Assembly: GCF_002846575.1 (NCBI RefSeq)
Contig: NZ_PJND01000007.1
Coordinates: 310,001 to 374,000 of the forward strand
Direction: 5' to 3'
From: Flavobacterium lindanitolerans
GTDB lineage: Bacteria > Bacteroidota > Bacteroidia > Flavobacteriales > Flavobacteriaceae
Length of the DNA stretch: 64,000 bases
Both the position numbers and the translations under genes were made by a program. Numbering within the stretch: the first letter of the stretch is position 1; every line of letters begins with the position of its first letter. The notes beneath the pieces are model-generated. The model saw only the letters and a program-made list of their open reading frames with translations, ran no database searches and was not told the DNA's origin. This document shows, one piece after another, positions 16,495 through 24,387 of this stretch.

Positions 16495-17934
16495 ATGGAC
16501 GTATCTTTATTATTAATTATTTTATTAGTCGGAGCAATTGCTACTTTTCTATCCGGAGACAAATGGGCTTCAAAAATAGCATTGCTATTTAGTCTTGCTG
16601 CGTTTGGTGCATCGATTTATCTTTTGAACTTATATAATGCCGGACAGGATATCAACTTCATCAAGCCGTGGATAACAATTCCTAAAATCTATATTGCTCT
16701 TGGAGCAGACGGTTTGAGTATGGCTTTAATTGTCCTTACTACTGCCCTGACTCCGCTGATTATATTCTCGTCTTTTGGAAATACTTATGCTAAATCCAAA
16801 AACTTCTATGCTTTAATCTTGTTCATGGTTTTTGCTATGGTGGGAACGTTTTTAAGCGCAGACGGTTTCTTATATTATATTTTCTGGGAACTTTCATTAA
16901 TTCCTATTTATTTCATTGCATTAATCTGGGGTAACGGTAATCCGCAAAGCAGAAAGAAAGCTGTCGTAAAGTTCTTTATCTATACTTTCGCCGGATCTTT
17001 ATTCATGTTGGTTTCCTTTATCTACCTATACCAAAAAGCAGGAAGTTTCCTTTTGAGCGACCTTATTAAAGCTCAATTGTCTACGCAAGAACAATTCTGG
17101 ATATTCCTGGGCTTCTTCCTGGCTTATGCCATCAAGATTCCACTTATTCCTTTCCATACCTGGCAGGCAAAAGTATACCAAAAAGCTCCGGCTGTTGGAA
17201 CAATGCTATTATCAGGTATTATGTTGAAAATGGCGCTTTACAGTATTATCAGATGGCAACTGCCTATTGCTCCGCAAGCGGCAAAAGAATATTTGTTCTA
17301 TCTTGTAGGTTTAAGTGTTGCCGGAGTGATTTACGGCTCTATCGTAGCCTTGAAGCAGAAAGACATTAAAAAATTATTGGCCTATTCTTCGCTGGCTCAC
17401 GTCGGATTAATTGCGGCAGGTTGTTATACTATGACCTTAGATGGTTTGAGAGGAGCTACATTGCAGATGATTGCCCATGGCTTTGGCGTAGTAGGTCTGT
17501 TCTTCGCAGCCGAAATTATTTCCAGAAGATATGCAACCGGAAAAATTTCACAAATGGGAGGCATCAGAATACAAGCACCTAAATTCACTTCCATGTTCAT
17601 GATTCTGGTTTTGGCTTCTGTAGCCTTACCGGGAACATTCAACTTCGTGGGAGAATTCGAATTGCTTTACAGCTTAGCACAAAAAAGCGTTACCGTTTGT
17701 ATTATTGGTGGAACAACAATTATTTTGGGCGCTTTTTACATGCTAAGAATGTTCCAGAAAGTAATGCTGGGAGACAAAAACGAGAAATTTTTTGCAGACA
17801 TCAACTTCAATGAAGGTGTTGTAATGGTAATAATTATTGGCGTATTGGTATTTTTCGGACTATATCCAAAACCAATCATTGATTTGATTACACCAAGCCT
17901 TGAAGAAGTAGTAAAAATTATAAACAGAATTTAA
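16495..17934 (+). CDS. nuoM: NADH-quinone oxidoreductase subunit M (antiporter-like)
   Basis: A 479-residue antiporter-like membrane subunit (ND4 homologue). FWELSLIPIYFIALIWG carries the key Glu, and IPLIPFHTWQAKVYQKAP is the diagnostic segment; KKLLAYSSLAHVG contains the conserved Lys and His region. It lies 10 bases after nuoL and 16 bases before nuoN. Confidence 0.98.
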   Translation: MDVSLLLIILLVGAIATFLSGDKWASKIALLFSLAAFGASIYLLNLYNAGQDINFIKPWITIPKIYIALGADGLSMALIVLTTALTPLIIFSSFGNTYAKSKNFYALILFMVFAMVGTFLSADGFLYYIFWELSLIPIYFIALIWGNGNPQSRKKAVVKFFIYTFAGSLFMLVSFIYLYQKAGSFLLSDLIKAQLSTQEQFWIFLGFFLAYAIKIPLIPFHTWQAKVYQKAPAVGTMLLSGIMLKMALYSIIRWQLPIAPQAAKEYLFYLVGLSVAGVIYGSIVALKQKDIKKLLAYSSLAHVGLIAAGCYTMTLDGLRGATLQMIAHGFGVVGLFFAAEIISRRYATGKISQMGGIRIQAPKFTSMFMILVLASVALPGTFNFVGEFELLYSLAQKSVTVCIIGGTTIILGAFYMLRMFQKVMLGDKNEKFFADINFNEGVVMVIIIGVLVFFGLYPKPIIDLITPSLEEVVKIINRI

Positions 17935-17950
17935 TTTAGTCAGATATAAA

Positions 17951-19321
17951 ATGTATACATTAATAGCTATTGCCGTATTAGGGGTTTTATGCCTTTTGGC
18001 TGAAATTTTCAACGTAAGGAAAGCAATTGTCCCTGTAACAATTATTGGCTTGCTTGCAATCCTGGGATTGACAGTGACTGGATTAAATGATTCTGCCGAC
18101 ACCTACAATAATATGATTGTCAGCGATAATTTTTCAACACCGTTTTCTTGCCTGTTTATAGTATTGACAGTGTTCTTAATTGCCCTGACACCTAGCTTTC
18201 ACGAAAAGCAAATACACAAAATATCCGATTTTGTTTCTATCAAACTATTTCTATTGACAGGTGCCGTTGCTATGGTAGCTTTTGGAAATCTAGCCATGTT
18301 TTTCCTTGGAATTGAAATTCTTTCCATTTCATTATATGTTTTGGCAGCCAGCAATCGTCTGAGCCTGAAAAGTAATGAAGCAGGTATGAAATATTTCCTG
18401 ATGGGAGCTTTTGCTTCCGGATTTATTTTATTTGGAATTGCATTGATTTATGGGGCTATTGGTTCTTTTGACATGGCCGTAATTCAGGAAGCCGGAACTT
18501 CTGCAGATGTAGAAGACTGGTTTTACATAGGTGCTATCCTTCTTAGTATTGGTATGCTTTTCAAAATAGCGGCGGTTCCGTTTCATTTCTGGGCACCGGA
18601 TGTTTATGAAGGCTCTCCTGCCCTGACAACTGCCCTGATGAGTACTTTGGCTAAAGTTGTGGCCATGGCTGCTTTCTTCAAATTGGTAAGTGCAATGAAT
18701 GTAAACCTTCCTGATTCGTCACAAACAGCCTTGATGTTGATTTCTATCCTTTCCATGACAATTGGAAACATCATGGCACTAAGACAAAACAATGTAAAAA
18801 GAATGCTGGCTTACTCTGGTATTTCGCATGCCGGATTTATGCTGATGACACTTTTGGCCGTTTCAACTTCTGCCGGGATTCTTCTTTATTATGCTTCTGC
18901 CTATGCTTTGGCAGGAATTGCAGCTTTTTCTGTACTCCTGTATGTTACTAAAGACAAAGACAATGAAGATATTTTTAATTTCAACGGACTGGGAAAAACA
19001 AATCCCCTGTTAGCCGCTGTGCTTACCGGAGCTTTACTTTCTATGGCCGGAATTCCTATATTTTCAGGATTCTTCGCTAAAGTTTTCTTATTCGGGCAAA
19101 TGCTGAATGCAGGACATGTTATTCTGGTAATTGTTGCCGTAGTAAACTCTATCATCAGTGTTGGCTACTATTTCAAATTGATTCTGGCCATGTATACTAA
19201 AGATGCCACAGAAGCAGCAAAACCTGTTCCTTTTGTATACAGTGCGGTCGCAACAGCCGCTATCCTGCTAAATATTGCAATAGGACTTTATCCTTCTTTT
19301 CTGTTGGATTTGTTAGTATAA
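17951..19321 (+). CDS. nuoN: NADH-quinone oxidoreductase subunit N (antiporter-like)
   Basis: The 456-residue third antiporter-like subunit (ND2 homologue), the last gene of the operon. GIEILSISLYVLAASNR and PFHFWAPDVYEGSPAL, followed by RMLAYSGISHAGFML, are the NuoN signatures. A hairpin terminator follows 20 bases downstream, closing the 13.3-kb nuoA-N transcription unit. Confidence 0.98.
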   Translation: MYTLIAIAVLGVLCLLAEIFNVRKAIVPVTIIGLLAILGLTVTGLNDSADTYNNMIVSDNFSTPFSCLFIVLTVFLIALTPSFHEKQIHKISDFVSIKLFLLTGAVAMVAFGNLAMFFLGIEILSISLYVLAASNRLSLKSNEAGMKYFLMGAFASGFILFGIALIYGAIGSFDMAVIQEAGTSADVEDWFYIGAILLSIGMLFKIAAVPFHFWAPDVYEGSPALTTALMSTLAKVVAMAAFFKLVSAMNVNLPDSSQTALMLISILSMTIGNIMALRQNNVKRMLAYSGISHAGFMLMTLLAVSTSAGILLYYASAYALAGIAAFSVLLYVTKDKDNEDIFNFNGLGKTNPLLAAVLTGALLSMAGIPIFSGFFAKVFLFGQMLNAGHVILVIVAVVNSIISVGYYFKLILAMYTKDATEAAKPVPFVYSAVATAAILLNIAIGLYPSFLLDLLV

Positions 19322-19341
19322 ATAAAAAACACCCTATATAG

Positions 19342-19373
19342 AAAAGCCGTCATACTATTGATGGCTTTTTTTG
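19342..19373 (+). terminator. Rho-independent terminator of the nuo operon
   Basis: AAAAGCCGTCA (19342-19352) pairs with TGATGGCTTTT, with one G:T pair, then a T run. It lies 20 bases after the nuoN stop. Confidence 0.85.
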
Positions 19374-19389
19374 TATAATTTTCTTACGA

Positions 19390-19406
19390 TAATGTTTTCA
19401 ACATTA
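19390..19406. promoter_or_regulatory. Dyad TAATGTT-TTC-AACATTA upstream of umuC, candidate SOS operator
   Basis: Perfect 7-bp arms are separated by 3 bases, 47 bases before the umuC start. The UmuD product is a LexA-type autoprotease and umu genes are damage-induced in other bacteria, so an operator here is plausible. The repressor and its consensus in this organism are not known to me. Confidence 0.4.
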
Positions 19407-19441
19407 ACTTTTGTCAAAGACTAATTTTTAAGGGTTTGCCT

Positions 19442-19449
19442 TAATTTTG
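19442..19449 (+). promoter_or_regulatory. Putative umuC promoter (-7 element), nearly leaderless
   Basis: TAATTTTG fits TAnnTTTG. It ends only 4 bases before the umuC ATG, so transcription would start at or next to the start codon. Confidence 0.45.
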
Positions 19450-19453
19450 TAGT

Positions 19454-20722
19454 ATGTATGCTTTAGTCGATTGCAATAACTTTTATGCGTCCTGCGAAAG
19501 GGTTTTCCAACCACAATATAATGGAAAGCCTGTTGTGGTATTGTCCAATAATGACGGATGTATTATTTCCCGAAGCGATGAGGCTAAAGCATTGGGCGTT
19601 CCTATGGGAGCTCCTGAATTTAAAGTCAGGGAAATGCTCAGGCAACATAATGTCAAAGTATTCTCTTCCAACTATGCCTTATATGGCGACATGAGCCGGC
19701 GTGCCATGAATATCCTCAACAGGTTTACCCCTTATGTAGAAATATACAGCATCGATGAAGCTTTCCTTAATTTCGAAGGAATGAGTATTTCTGATTATGA
19801 TAATTATGGCAAACAAATTAAAGATACGCTCCTTAAAGGATTAAGCCTTCCTGTTTGTATTGGCTTTGCGCCAACAAAAGCACTATCCAAAGTAGCCAAT
19901 AAAATTGCCCGTAAATATCCGGAACGTACCAATGGTGTCTATGTTATCGACACTGAAGAAAAACGCATCAAGGCATTGCGATGGACCAAAATCGAAGACG
20001 TTTGGGGTATTGGATACCGCATGAAGAAAAAGATGAAGGCCAAAAACATACTAACGGCTTATGATTTCACAGAACCCTTTCATGAAAGCTGGATAAAAAA
20101 GGAAATGGGAGTTATCGGTCTTCGGCTCAGGAAAGAATTATTAGGAGAATCGGTTTTAGGCATTGAGGAACCCGGTAATAAAAAAAGTATTGCCATCACA
20201 AGAAGTTTCCCAAAACAGTTAACCGAATTTGATGCCCTGAGAGAACGTATTTCCACTTTTGCTTCTGTCTGTGCAGAAAAACTCCGGGCGCAAGATTCCT
20301 GCTGCCATACTGTGGTTGTAATGTTGGCTACCATGGAACACAAAACATCGGCAACCAAACAATATTACCATAATTCCGTTACCCTACCATTTGGTACAGA
20401 TTCTACGCTAACCATAAATCAGGCTGCTATACGGATTCTGGAAAAATTATATGAGGAACATAAGGGAGAGCGGTTTCAAAAAGCGGGCGTAATCGTTACC
20501 CAGCTAATCAATACCAATGAAAAACAGCTCCATTTGTTTGAGGAAGAAAATCCGAAACACCATCTATTGATGAAAGCTATTGATAAAATCAATACTAAAA
20601 TCGGAGACCGGAAAGTAAAATTGGGTTCTCAGGATTCCAAAACATGGAACATGAAACAAAATATGCTTTCGCCAAAATACACTACCCGTTGGGACCAAAT
20701 ACTTGTAGCCAAATGCCATTAG
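19454..20722 (+). CDS. umuC: Y-family DNA polymerase V catalytic subunit UmuC
   Basis: The product has 422 residues and performs translesion synthesis across damaged DNA. Catalytic acidic residues are Asp6 (ALVDCNNFYASCERVF) and Asp101-Glu102 (YSIDEAFLNF), followed by the KVANKIARKYP finger region and a C-terminal little-finger/DUF4113-type tail near DKINTKIGDRKVKLGSQ. Its stop overlaps the umuD start by 10 bases. The order umuC then umuD is opposite to the E. coli umuDC operon. Confidence 0.97.
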   Translation: MYALVDCNNFYASCERVFQPQYNGKPVVVLSNNDGCIISRSDEAKALGVPMGAPEFKVREMLRQHNVKVFSSNYALYGDMSRRAMNILNRFTPYVEIYSIDEAFLNFEGMSISDYDNYGKQIKDTLLKGLSLPVCIGFAPTKALSKVANKIARKYPERTNGVYVIDTEEKRIKALRWTKIEDVWGIGYRMKKKMKAKNILTAYDFTEPFHESWIKKEMGVIGLRLRKELLGESVLGIEEPGNKKSIAITRSFPKQLTEFDALRERISTFASVCAEKLRAQDSCCHTVVVMLATMEHKTSATKQYYHNSVTLPFGTDSTLTINQAAIRILEKLYEEHKGERFQKAGVIVTQLINTNEKQLHLFEEENPKHHLLMKAIDKINTKIGDRKVKLGSQDSKTWNMKQNMLSPKYTTRWDQILVAKCH

Positions 20723-21162
20723 ACCGCAAACATAAAGCCCAAAAACTGACCTTTTTCAAGCCCGATTTGCAAAGCGAGCTTAAAATCCCATATGTATCAC
20801 AAGGCGTTTCGGCAGGTTTTCCCTCGCCTGCCCTGGATTTTTTGGAAACTACAATTGATTTGAACAAAGCCTTAATTGAAGATCCGGAAACCACTTTCTA
20901 TATAAAGGCAGAAGGCCATTCCATGATAGATGCGGGAATAAATGACAAGGACATTCTTGTTGTTGACCGCAGTCTGGAACCGGCAGATAAAAAAATAGCC
21001 ATCTGTTTTATTGACGGCGAGTTCACGGTAAAAAGATTAAAACTCGAAAAAGACGGATTGTATCTTATGCCCGAAAACCAGGCTTATAAACCCATCAAAA
21101 TTTCGGAAGAAAATAACTTTATGATTTGGGGCATTGTGACTTATGTAATCAAGAAGATTTAA
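20713..21162 (+). CDS. umuD: UmuD-like LexA-family autoprotease, DNA polymerase V accessory subunit
   Basis: The 149-residue S24-family protein has Ser70 (EGHSMIDAGI) and Lys107 (FTVKRLKL) as catalytic dyad and Ala34-Gly35 (VSAGFPSPA) as the probable self-cleavage site. The spacings (36 residues from cleavage site to Ser, 37 from Ser to Lys) equal those of E. coli UmuD (24/60/97). RecA-stimulated removal of the N-terminus would activate polymerase V. I chose ATG 20713 over the in-frame ATG at 20644, which would place 23 extra residues inside umuC. Confidence 0.95.
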   Translation: MPLDRKHKAQKLTFFKPDLQSELKIPYVSQGVSAGFPSPALDFLETTIDLNKALIEDPETTFYIKAEGHSMIDAGINDKDILVVDRSLEPADKKIAICFIDGEFTVKRLKLEKDGLYLMPENQAYKPIKISEENNFMIWGIVTYVIKKI

Positions 21163-21175
21163 ACAAACACCAATA

Positions 21176-21210
21176 AAAAAACCTCTGATTTCTCAGAGGT
21201 TTTACTTTTT
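21176..21210. terminator. Bidirectional terminator between umuD and tRNA-Leu
   Basis: AAAACCTCTGA (21178-21188) and TCAGAGGTTTT (21193-21203) form a perfect stem with a 4-base loop. A runs on the left and T-rich sequence on the right let it serve both strands. Confidence 0.88.
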
Positions 21211-21212
21211 AG

Positions 21213-21292
21213 TACCTGGAGTGGGAATCGAACCCACACACCTAAGTACACGAGTTTGAGTCGTGCGCGTCTACCAATTCCGCCATCCAGGC
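21213..21292 (-). tRNA. tRNA-Leu (anticodon CAA)
   Basis: Reading the minus strand from 21292, an 80-base cloverleaf is visible. The acceptor stem GCCTGGA pairs with TCCAGGT, with a G:U first pair, and the discriminator is A. The D arm contains GGCGGAATTGGTAGACGC, typical of tRNA-Leu. The anticodon arm is CACGA-CTCAAAC-TCGTG, giving CAA, which reads UUG. The T arm is GTGGG-TTCGATT-CCCAC. A short class II variable arm lies between. The 3' CCA is not encoded. Confidence 0.95.
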
Positions 21293-21391
21293 AATTGATG
21301 TGTTTCAATTGTGGGTGCAAATGTAAAAAAAATAATTTCATTTAAAAGAAAAAATAGTGAAAAATATTCTTTCAGAGTTGGATTTTATTCC

Positions 21392-21399
21392 TAAATTTG
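21392..21399 (+). promoter_or_regulatory. Putative prs promoter (-7 element)
   Basis: TAAATTTG fits TAnnTTTG and lies 51 bases before the prs ATG. No clear -33 TTG is seen at the expected distance. Confidence 0.5.
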
Positions 21400-21450
21400 C
21401 ACCTCGTTTACAACACACAACACTAACTAACTACTAAACAACAAATTAAA

Positions 21451-22392
21451 ATGTCGCACCAAGAACCGGAAGCAAAAATATTTGCATGTTCTCAAAGTGT
21501 ATATTTAGCCGAGCAGATAGCTAAAAGCTATGGCGTGGAGCTAGGTAAAGTAACGTTCTCAAAATATAGTGATGGTGAATTCCAACCGTCTTTCGAAGAA
21601 TCAATCAGAGGATTAAGAGTCTTTTTGGTTTGCTCCACTTTTCCAAGTGCAGACAACCTTATGGAACTTTTGCTAATGATTGATGCTGCCAAAAGAGCTT
21701 CGGCTCGCCACATTACGGCTGTAATACCGTATTTTGGCTGGGCTCGTCAGGACAGGAAAGACAAGCCGCGTGTGCCTATAGGAGCAAAATTGGTTGCCAA
21801 ATTGCTTGAAGCTGCAGGAGCTACCCGAATCATGACTATGGATTTGCATGCTGACCAGATTCAGGGCTTTTTTGAAAAACCAGTGGATCACTTGTTTGCA
21901 TCGACTATTTTCTTGCCGTATGTAAAGAGCCTGAACCTGGAGAACCTGACAATCGCGTCTCCGGATATGGGAGGTTCAAAAAGAGCCTATGCCTATTCTA
22001 AGTTCTTAGAATCGGACGTGGTTATCTGCTACAAGCAAAGAAAAGCAGCCAATGTGATTGAAAGTATGGAACTGATTGGCGAGGTAAAAGGAAGAAATAT
22101 CATTCTTGTTGATGACATGATTGATACCGGAGGAACTCTTGCCAAAGCGGCAGACCTGATGATTGAAAAAGGAGCCTTGAGCGTAAGAGCTATTTGTACG
22201 CATGCCATTTTATCTGGCAATGCTTATGAAAAAATTGAGAATTCACAATTAAGTGAGTTAATCGTTACCGATTCTATTCCGTTGAAGAAGGAATCGAAAA
22301 AAATCCGCGTGGTGAGCTGTGCACCGCTTTTTGCAGAAGTAATGCAAATGGTACAGCACAACAACTCTATCAGCGGTAAATTCTTAATGTAG
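21451..22392 (+). CDS. prs: Ribose-phosphate pyrophosphokinase (PRPP synthetase)
   Basis: The product has 313 residues and makes PRPP from ribose 5-phosphate and ATP, feeding purine, pyrimidine, NAD, His and Trp synthesis. The PRPP-binding loop is [19 protein letters not shown] (about residues 212-230). The ATP and flexible-loop region has [16 protein letters not shown] (about 92-107), and [11 protein letters not shown] is also typical. rplY follows 29 bases later and probably shares the transcript, an arrangement found in many bacteria. Confidence 0.97.
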   Translation: MSHQEPEAKIFACSQSVYLAEQIAKSYGVELGKVTFSKYSDGEFQPSFEESIRGLRVFLVCSTFPSADNLMELLLMIDAAKRASARHITAVIPYFGWARQDRKDKPRVPIGAKLVAKLLEAAGATRIMTMDLHADQIQGFFEKPVDHLFASTIFLPYVKSLNLENLTIASPDMGGSKRAYAYSKFLESDVVICYKQRKAANVIESMELIGEVKGRNIILVDDMIDTGGTLAKAADLMIEKGALSVRAICTHAILSGNAYEKIENSQLSELIVTDSIPLKKESKKIRVVSCAPLFAEVMQMVQHNNSISGKFLM

Positions 22393-22421
22393 AATTTTTT
22401 ATTAATTATATATATTTACAA

Positions 22422-23033
22422 ATGAAATCGATTACAATTAAAGGATCAGAAAGAGAAAGCGTGGGCAAGTCAGCGACTAAAGCCTTACGTAATGCTGGAA
22501 TGGTTCCTTGCGTTTTATACGGAGGAGATCAGCCGGTGCATTTCTCAGCAGAAGAAAAAGCATTCAAAAACTTGATTTACACTCCAAACGCTCACACAGT
22601 TGTGATCGAACTTGAAGGTGGTAAAACTTTCAACGCAGTATTGCAAGATACTCAAGTGCACCCTGTTTCAGACAAAATTTTGCACTTAGACTTCTTCCAA
22701 TTACACGATGACAAAGAAATCACTATGGAAGTTCCGGTAAGAGTTACTGGTGTTTCTCCAGGTGTATTGTTAGGGGGAGTTTTACGTTTGAACCAACGTA
22801 GATTGAAAGTAAAAGCACTTCCTAAAAACCTTCCTGACTTCGTAGATGCTGATATCTCAGGTCTTGAAATGGGTAACAAATTATACGTTACTAAATTAGT
22901 TGCTGACAACTACAAATTGCTTCACCCAGACAACACTGTTGTTGCTCAGGTAAGAATTTCACGTGCTGCAATGAAAGCTGCTCAAGAAGCTGCAAAAGCT
23001 GCAAAAGCACCAGCAAAAGGAAAGAAAAAATAA
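22422..23033 (+). CDS. rplY: 50S ribosomal protein L25 / general stress protein Ctc
   Basis: The 203-residue long form has an N-terminal L25 beta-barrel ([20 protein letters not shown] onward) that binds 5S rRNA. A C-terminal TL5/Ctc domain (about residues 90-180) follows, and the tail is an Ala/Lys-rich low-complexity segment (residues about 185-203). It is co-located with prs and pth as in many genomes. Confidence 0.95.
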   Translation: MKSITIKGSERESVGKSATKALRNAGMVPCVLYGGDQPVHFSAEEKAFKNLIYTPNAHTVVIELEGGKTFNAVLQDTQVHPVSDKILHLDFFQLHDDKEITMEVPVRVTGVSPGVLLGGVLRLNQRRLKVKALPKNLPDFVDADISGLEMGNKLYVTKLVADNYKLLHPDNTVVAQVRISRAAMKAAQEAAKAAKAPAKGKKK

Positions 23034-23053
23034 TTTTCACCTTGAATTATACC

Positions 23054-23086
23054 AAAAGCATCAGCCTAAAACTGATGCTTTTTTTA
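23054..23086 (+). terminator. Rho-independent terminator after rplY
   Basis: AAAAGCATCAG (23054-23064) pairs with CTGATGCTTTT (23072-23082) around a 7-base loop, followed by a T run. Confidence 0.92.
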
Positions 23087-23153
23087 TTTTACATACTTAT
23101 AAAAGATTACAAAACAGCAAAGCTAATCCGCAGAGAAAAACTATTTTTACGAA

Positions 23154-23780
23154 ATGAAAAATTGGATTTTCAACATTTTTAGCAAAAAACAAAAAACAAC
23201 AGATTCAGACCCGATGAAAAAATTTTTAATCGTTGGCCTTGGAAATATTGGCGCAGAATACGTAAATACCCGACATAATATAGGTTTTAAAGTAGTGGAT
23301 CATCTGGCCCGGAAAGAAAGCCTTGATTTCCAAACCGTAAAGCTTGGCGCTATGGCAGAATACAAACTAAAAGGCCGAACGCTTTTTCTTTTAAAGCCCA
23401 ACACTTATATGAACCTTAGCGGCAAAGCCGTAAAATATTGGATGGATAAGGAAAACATACCGGCTTCCAATATTCTGGTAATAACAGATGACTTGAACCT
23501 TTCTTTCGGAACCATACGAATCAAACCGAAAGGAAGCGATGGCGGACATAACGGATTAAAAAGTATACAGCAAACCCTAAACTCTTCCGATTATCCCAGA
23601 TTCCGATTTGGAATCAGCGACGATTTCAAAAAAGGCAGGCAGGTTGATTATGTATTGGGAGAATGGAATGAAGAAGAAACAGCAAAACTTCCGGAAAGGC
23701 TAGACGTTGCCGCAGAAATTATCCGATCGTTCGCATTGTCAGGACTTGACATTACCATGAACACTTTCAACGGAAAATAA
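23154..23780 (+). CDS. pth: Peptidyl-tRNA hydrolase
   Basis: The product has 208 residues and releases tRNA from prematurely dropped peptidyl-tRNA. VGLGNIGAEYVNTRHNIGF carries Asn31 and the catalytic His41, and TDDLNLSFG then GSDGGHNGLKSI are the other family boxes. A 20-residue lysine-rich N-terminal extension precedes the usual start. An internal ATG at 23214 (MKKFLIVGLGN) would give the canonical length, so either start is possible. Confidence 0.95.
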   Translation: MKNWIFNIFSKKQKTTDSDPMKKFLIVGLGNIGAEYVNTRHNIGFKVVDHLARKESLDFQTVKLGAMAEYKLKGRTLFLLKPNTYMNLSGKAVKYWMDKENIPASNILVITDDLNLSFGTIRIKPKGSDGGHNGLKSIQQTLNSSDYPRFRFGISDDFKKGRQVDYVLGEWNEEETAKLPERLDVAAEIIRSFALSGLDITMNTFNGK

Positions 23781-23824
23781 TTGGCTTTCTTTTTGCTATC
23801 TTTAATATAAGAAAAACAAAATTT

Positions 23825-24340
23825 ATGAAAAAATATATCCTTTTACCACTAATCGGATTGGTCATAGCCTGCTGTAGCACCAAAACTTCCAAAACCATGG
23901 CAAACAATAGCAAAAAAACCAAAATTGAAAGCCCTTGTCCAGAAGAAGGAATTTGCAGTTTTGAAATTCTCCAAAACAAAAGCATGAATGTAAAAACAGA
24001 CGGTATCGACAAGGTTTATTATGAACTTGAAGAAAATCCGGATAAGGTTGTTTTCCTTTATAAATACCAAAAGAAAATAGCTGACAAAACATTGCAAGAT
24101 GCGGGTTATTCAGAAGAAATCGTTTTCGAAATGGATAAGAATTATACTGATTTTTCTTTTTCAGATAAAGGAATCCAAAGCACCAAAATGCTTTTTGGCG
24201 TTTTTTGTTATTGCAAAGGAAAAGCCGGAAATTATAGGGTCACTAAAGGCAACCTCGTCAAAAAAGGCCCTGAGCTTCAAATCGACCTACCACCAATTGT
24301 TGACAATCAAATAATCACCCATATAAAAATAAACCTATAA
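23825..24340 (+). CDS. Putative lipoprotein of unknown function
   Basis: The 171-residue product has a lipoprotein signal peptide (MKKYILLPLIGLVIACCS; lipobox VIAC, acylated Cys17). The mature part starts with a Lys/Ser linker and has an otherwise unrecognised 130-residue domain with several cysteines (SPCPEEGIC, FCYCKG) that could form disulfides in the periplasm. It is followed immediately by a terminator. Confidence 0.75.
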   Translation: MKKYILLPLIGLVIACCSTKTSKTMANNSKKTKIESPCPEEGICSFEILQNKSMNVKTDGIDKVYYELEENPDKVVFLYKYQKKIADKTLQDAGYSEEIVFEMDKNYTDFSFSDKGIQSTKMLFGVFCYCKGKAGNYRVTKGNLVKKGPELQIDLPPIVDNQIITHIKINL

Positions 24341-24369
24341 AAAAAGGAACTCTTTCGAGTTCCTTTTTT
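24341..24369. terminator. Bidirectional terminator between two convergent genes
   Basis: AAAAAGGAACTC (24341-24352) pairs with GAGTTCCTTTTT (from 24357) around a TTTC loop. It lies just after the + lipoprotein stop and just beyond the stop of the - metalloprotease, and is A/T-tailed on both sides. Confidence 0.9.
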
Positions 24370-24387
24370 ATGATTTAGATTGAGTGA

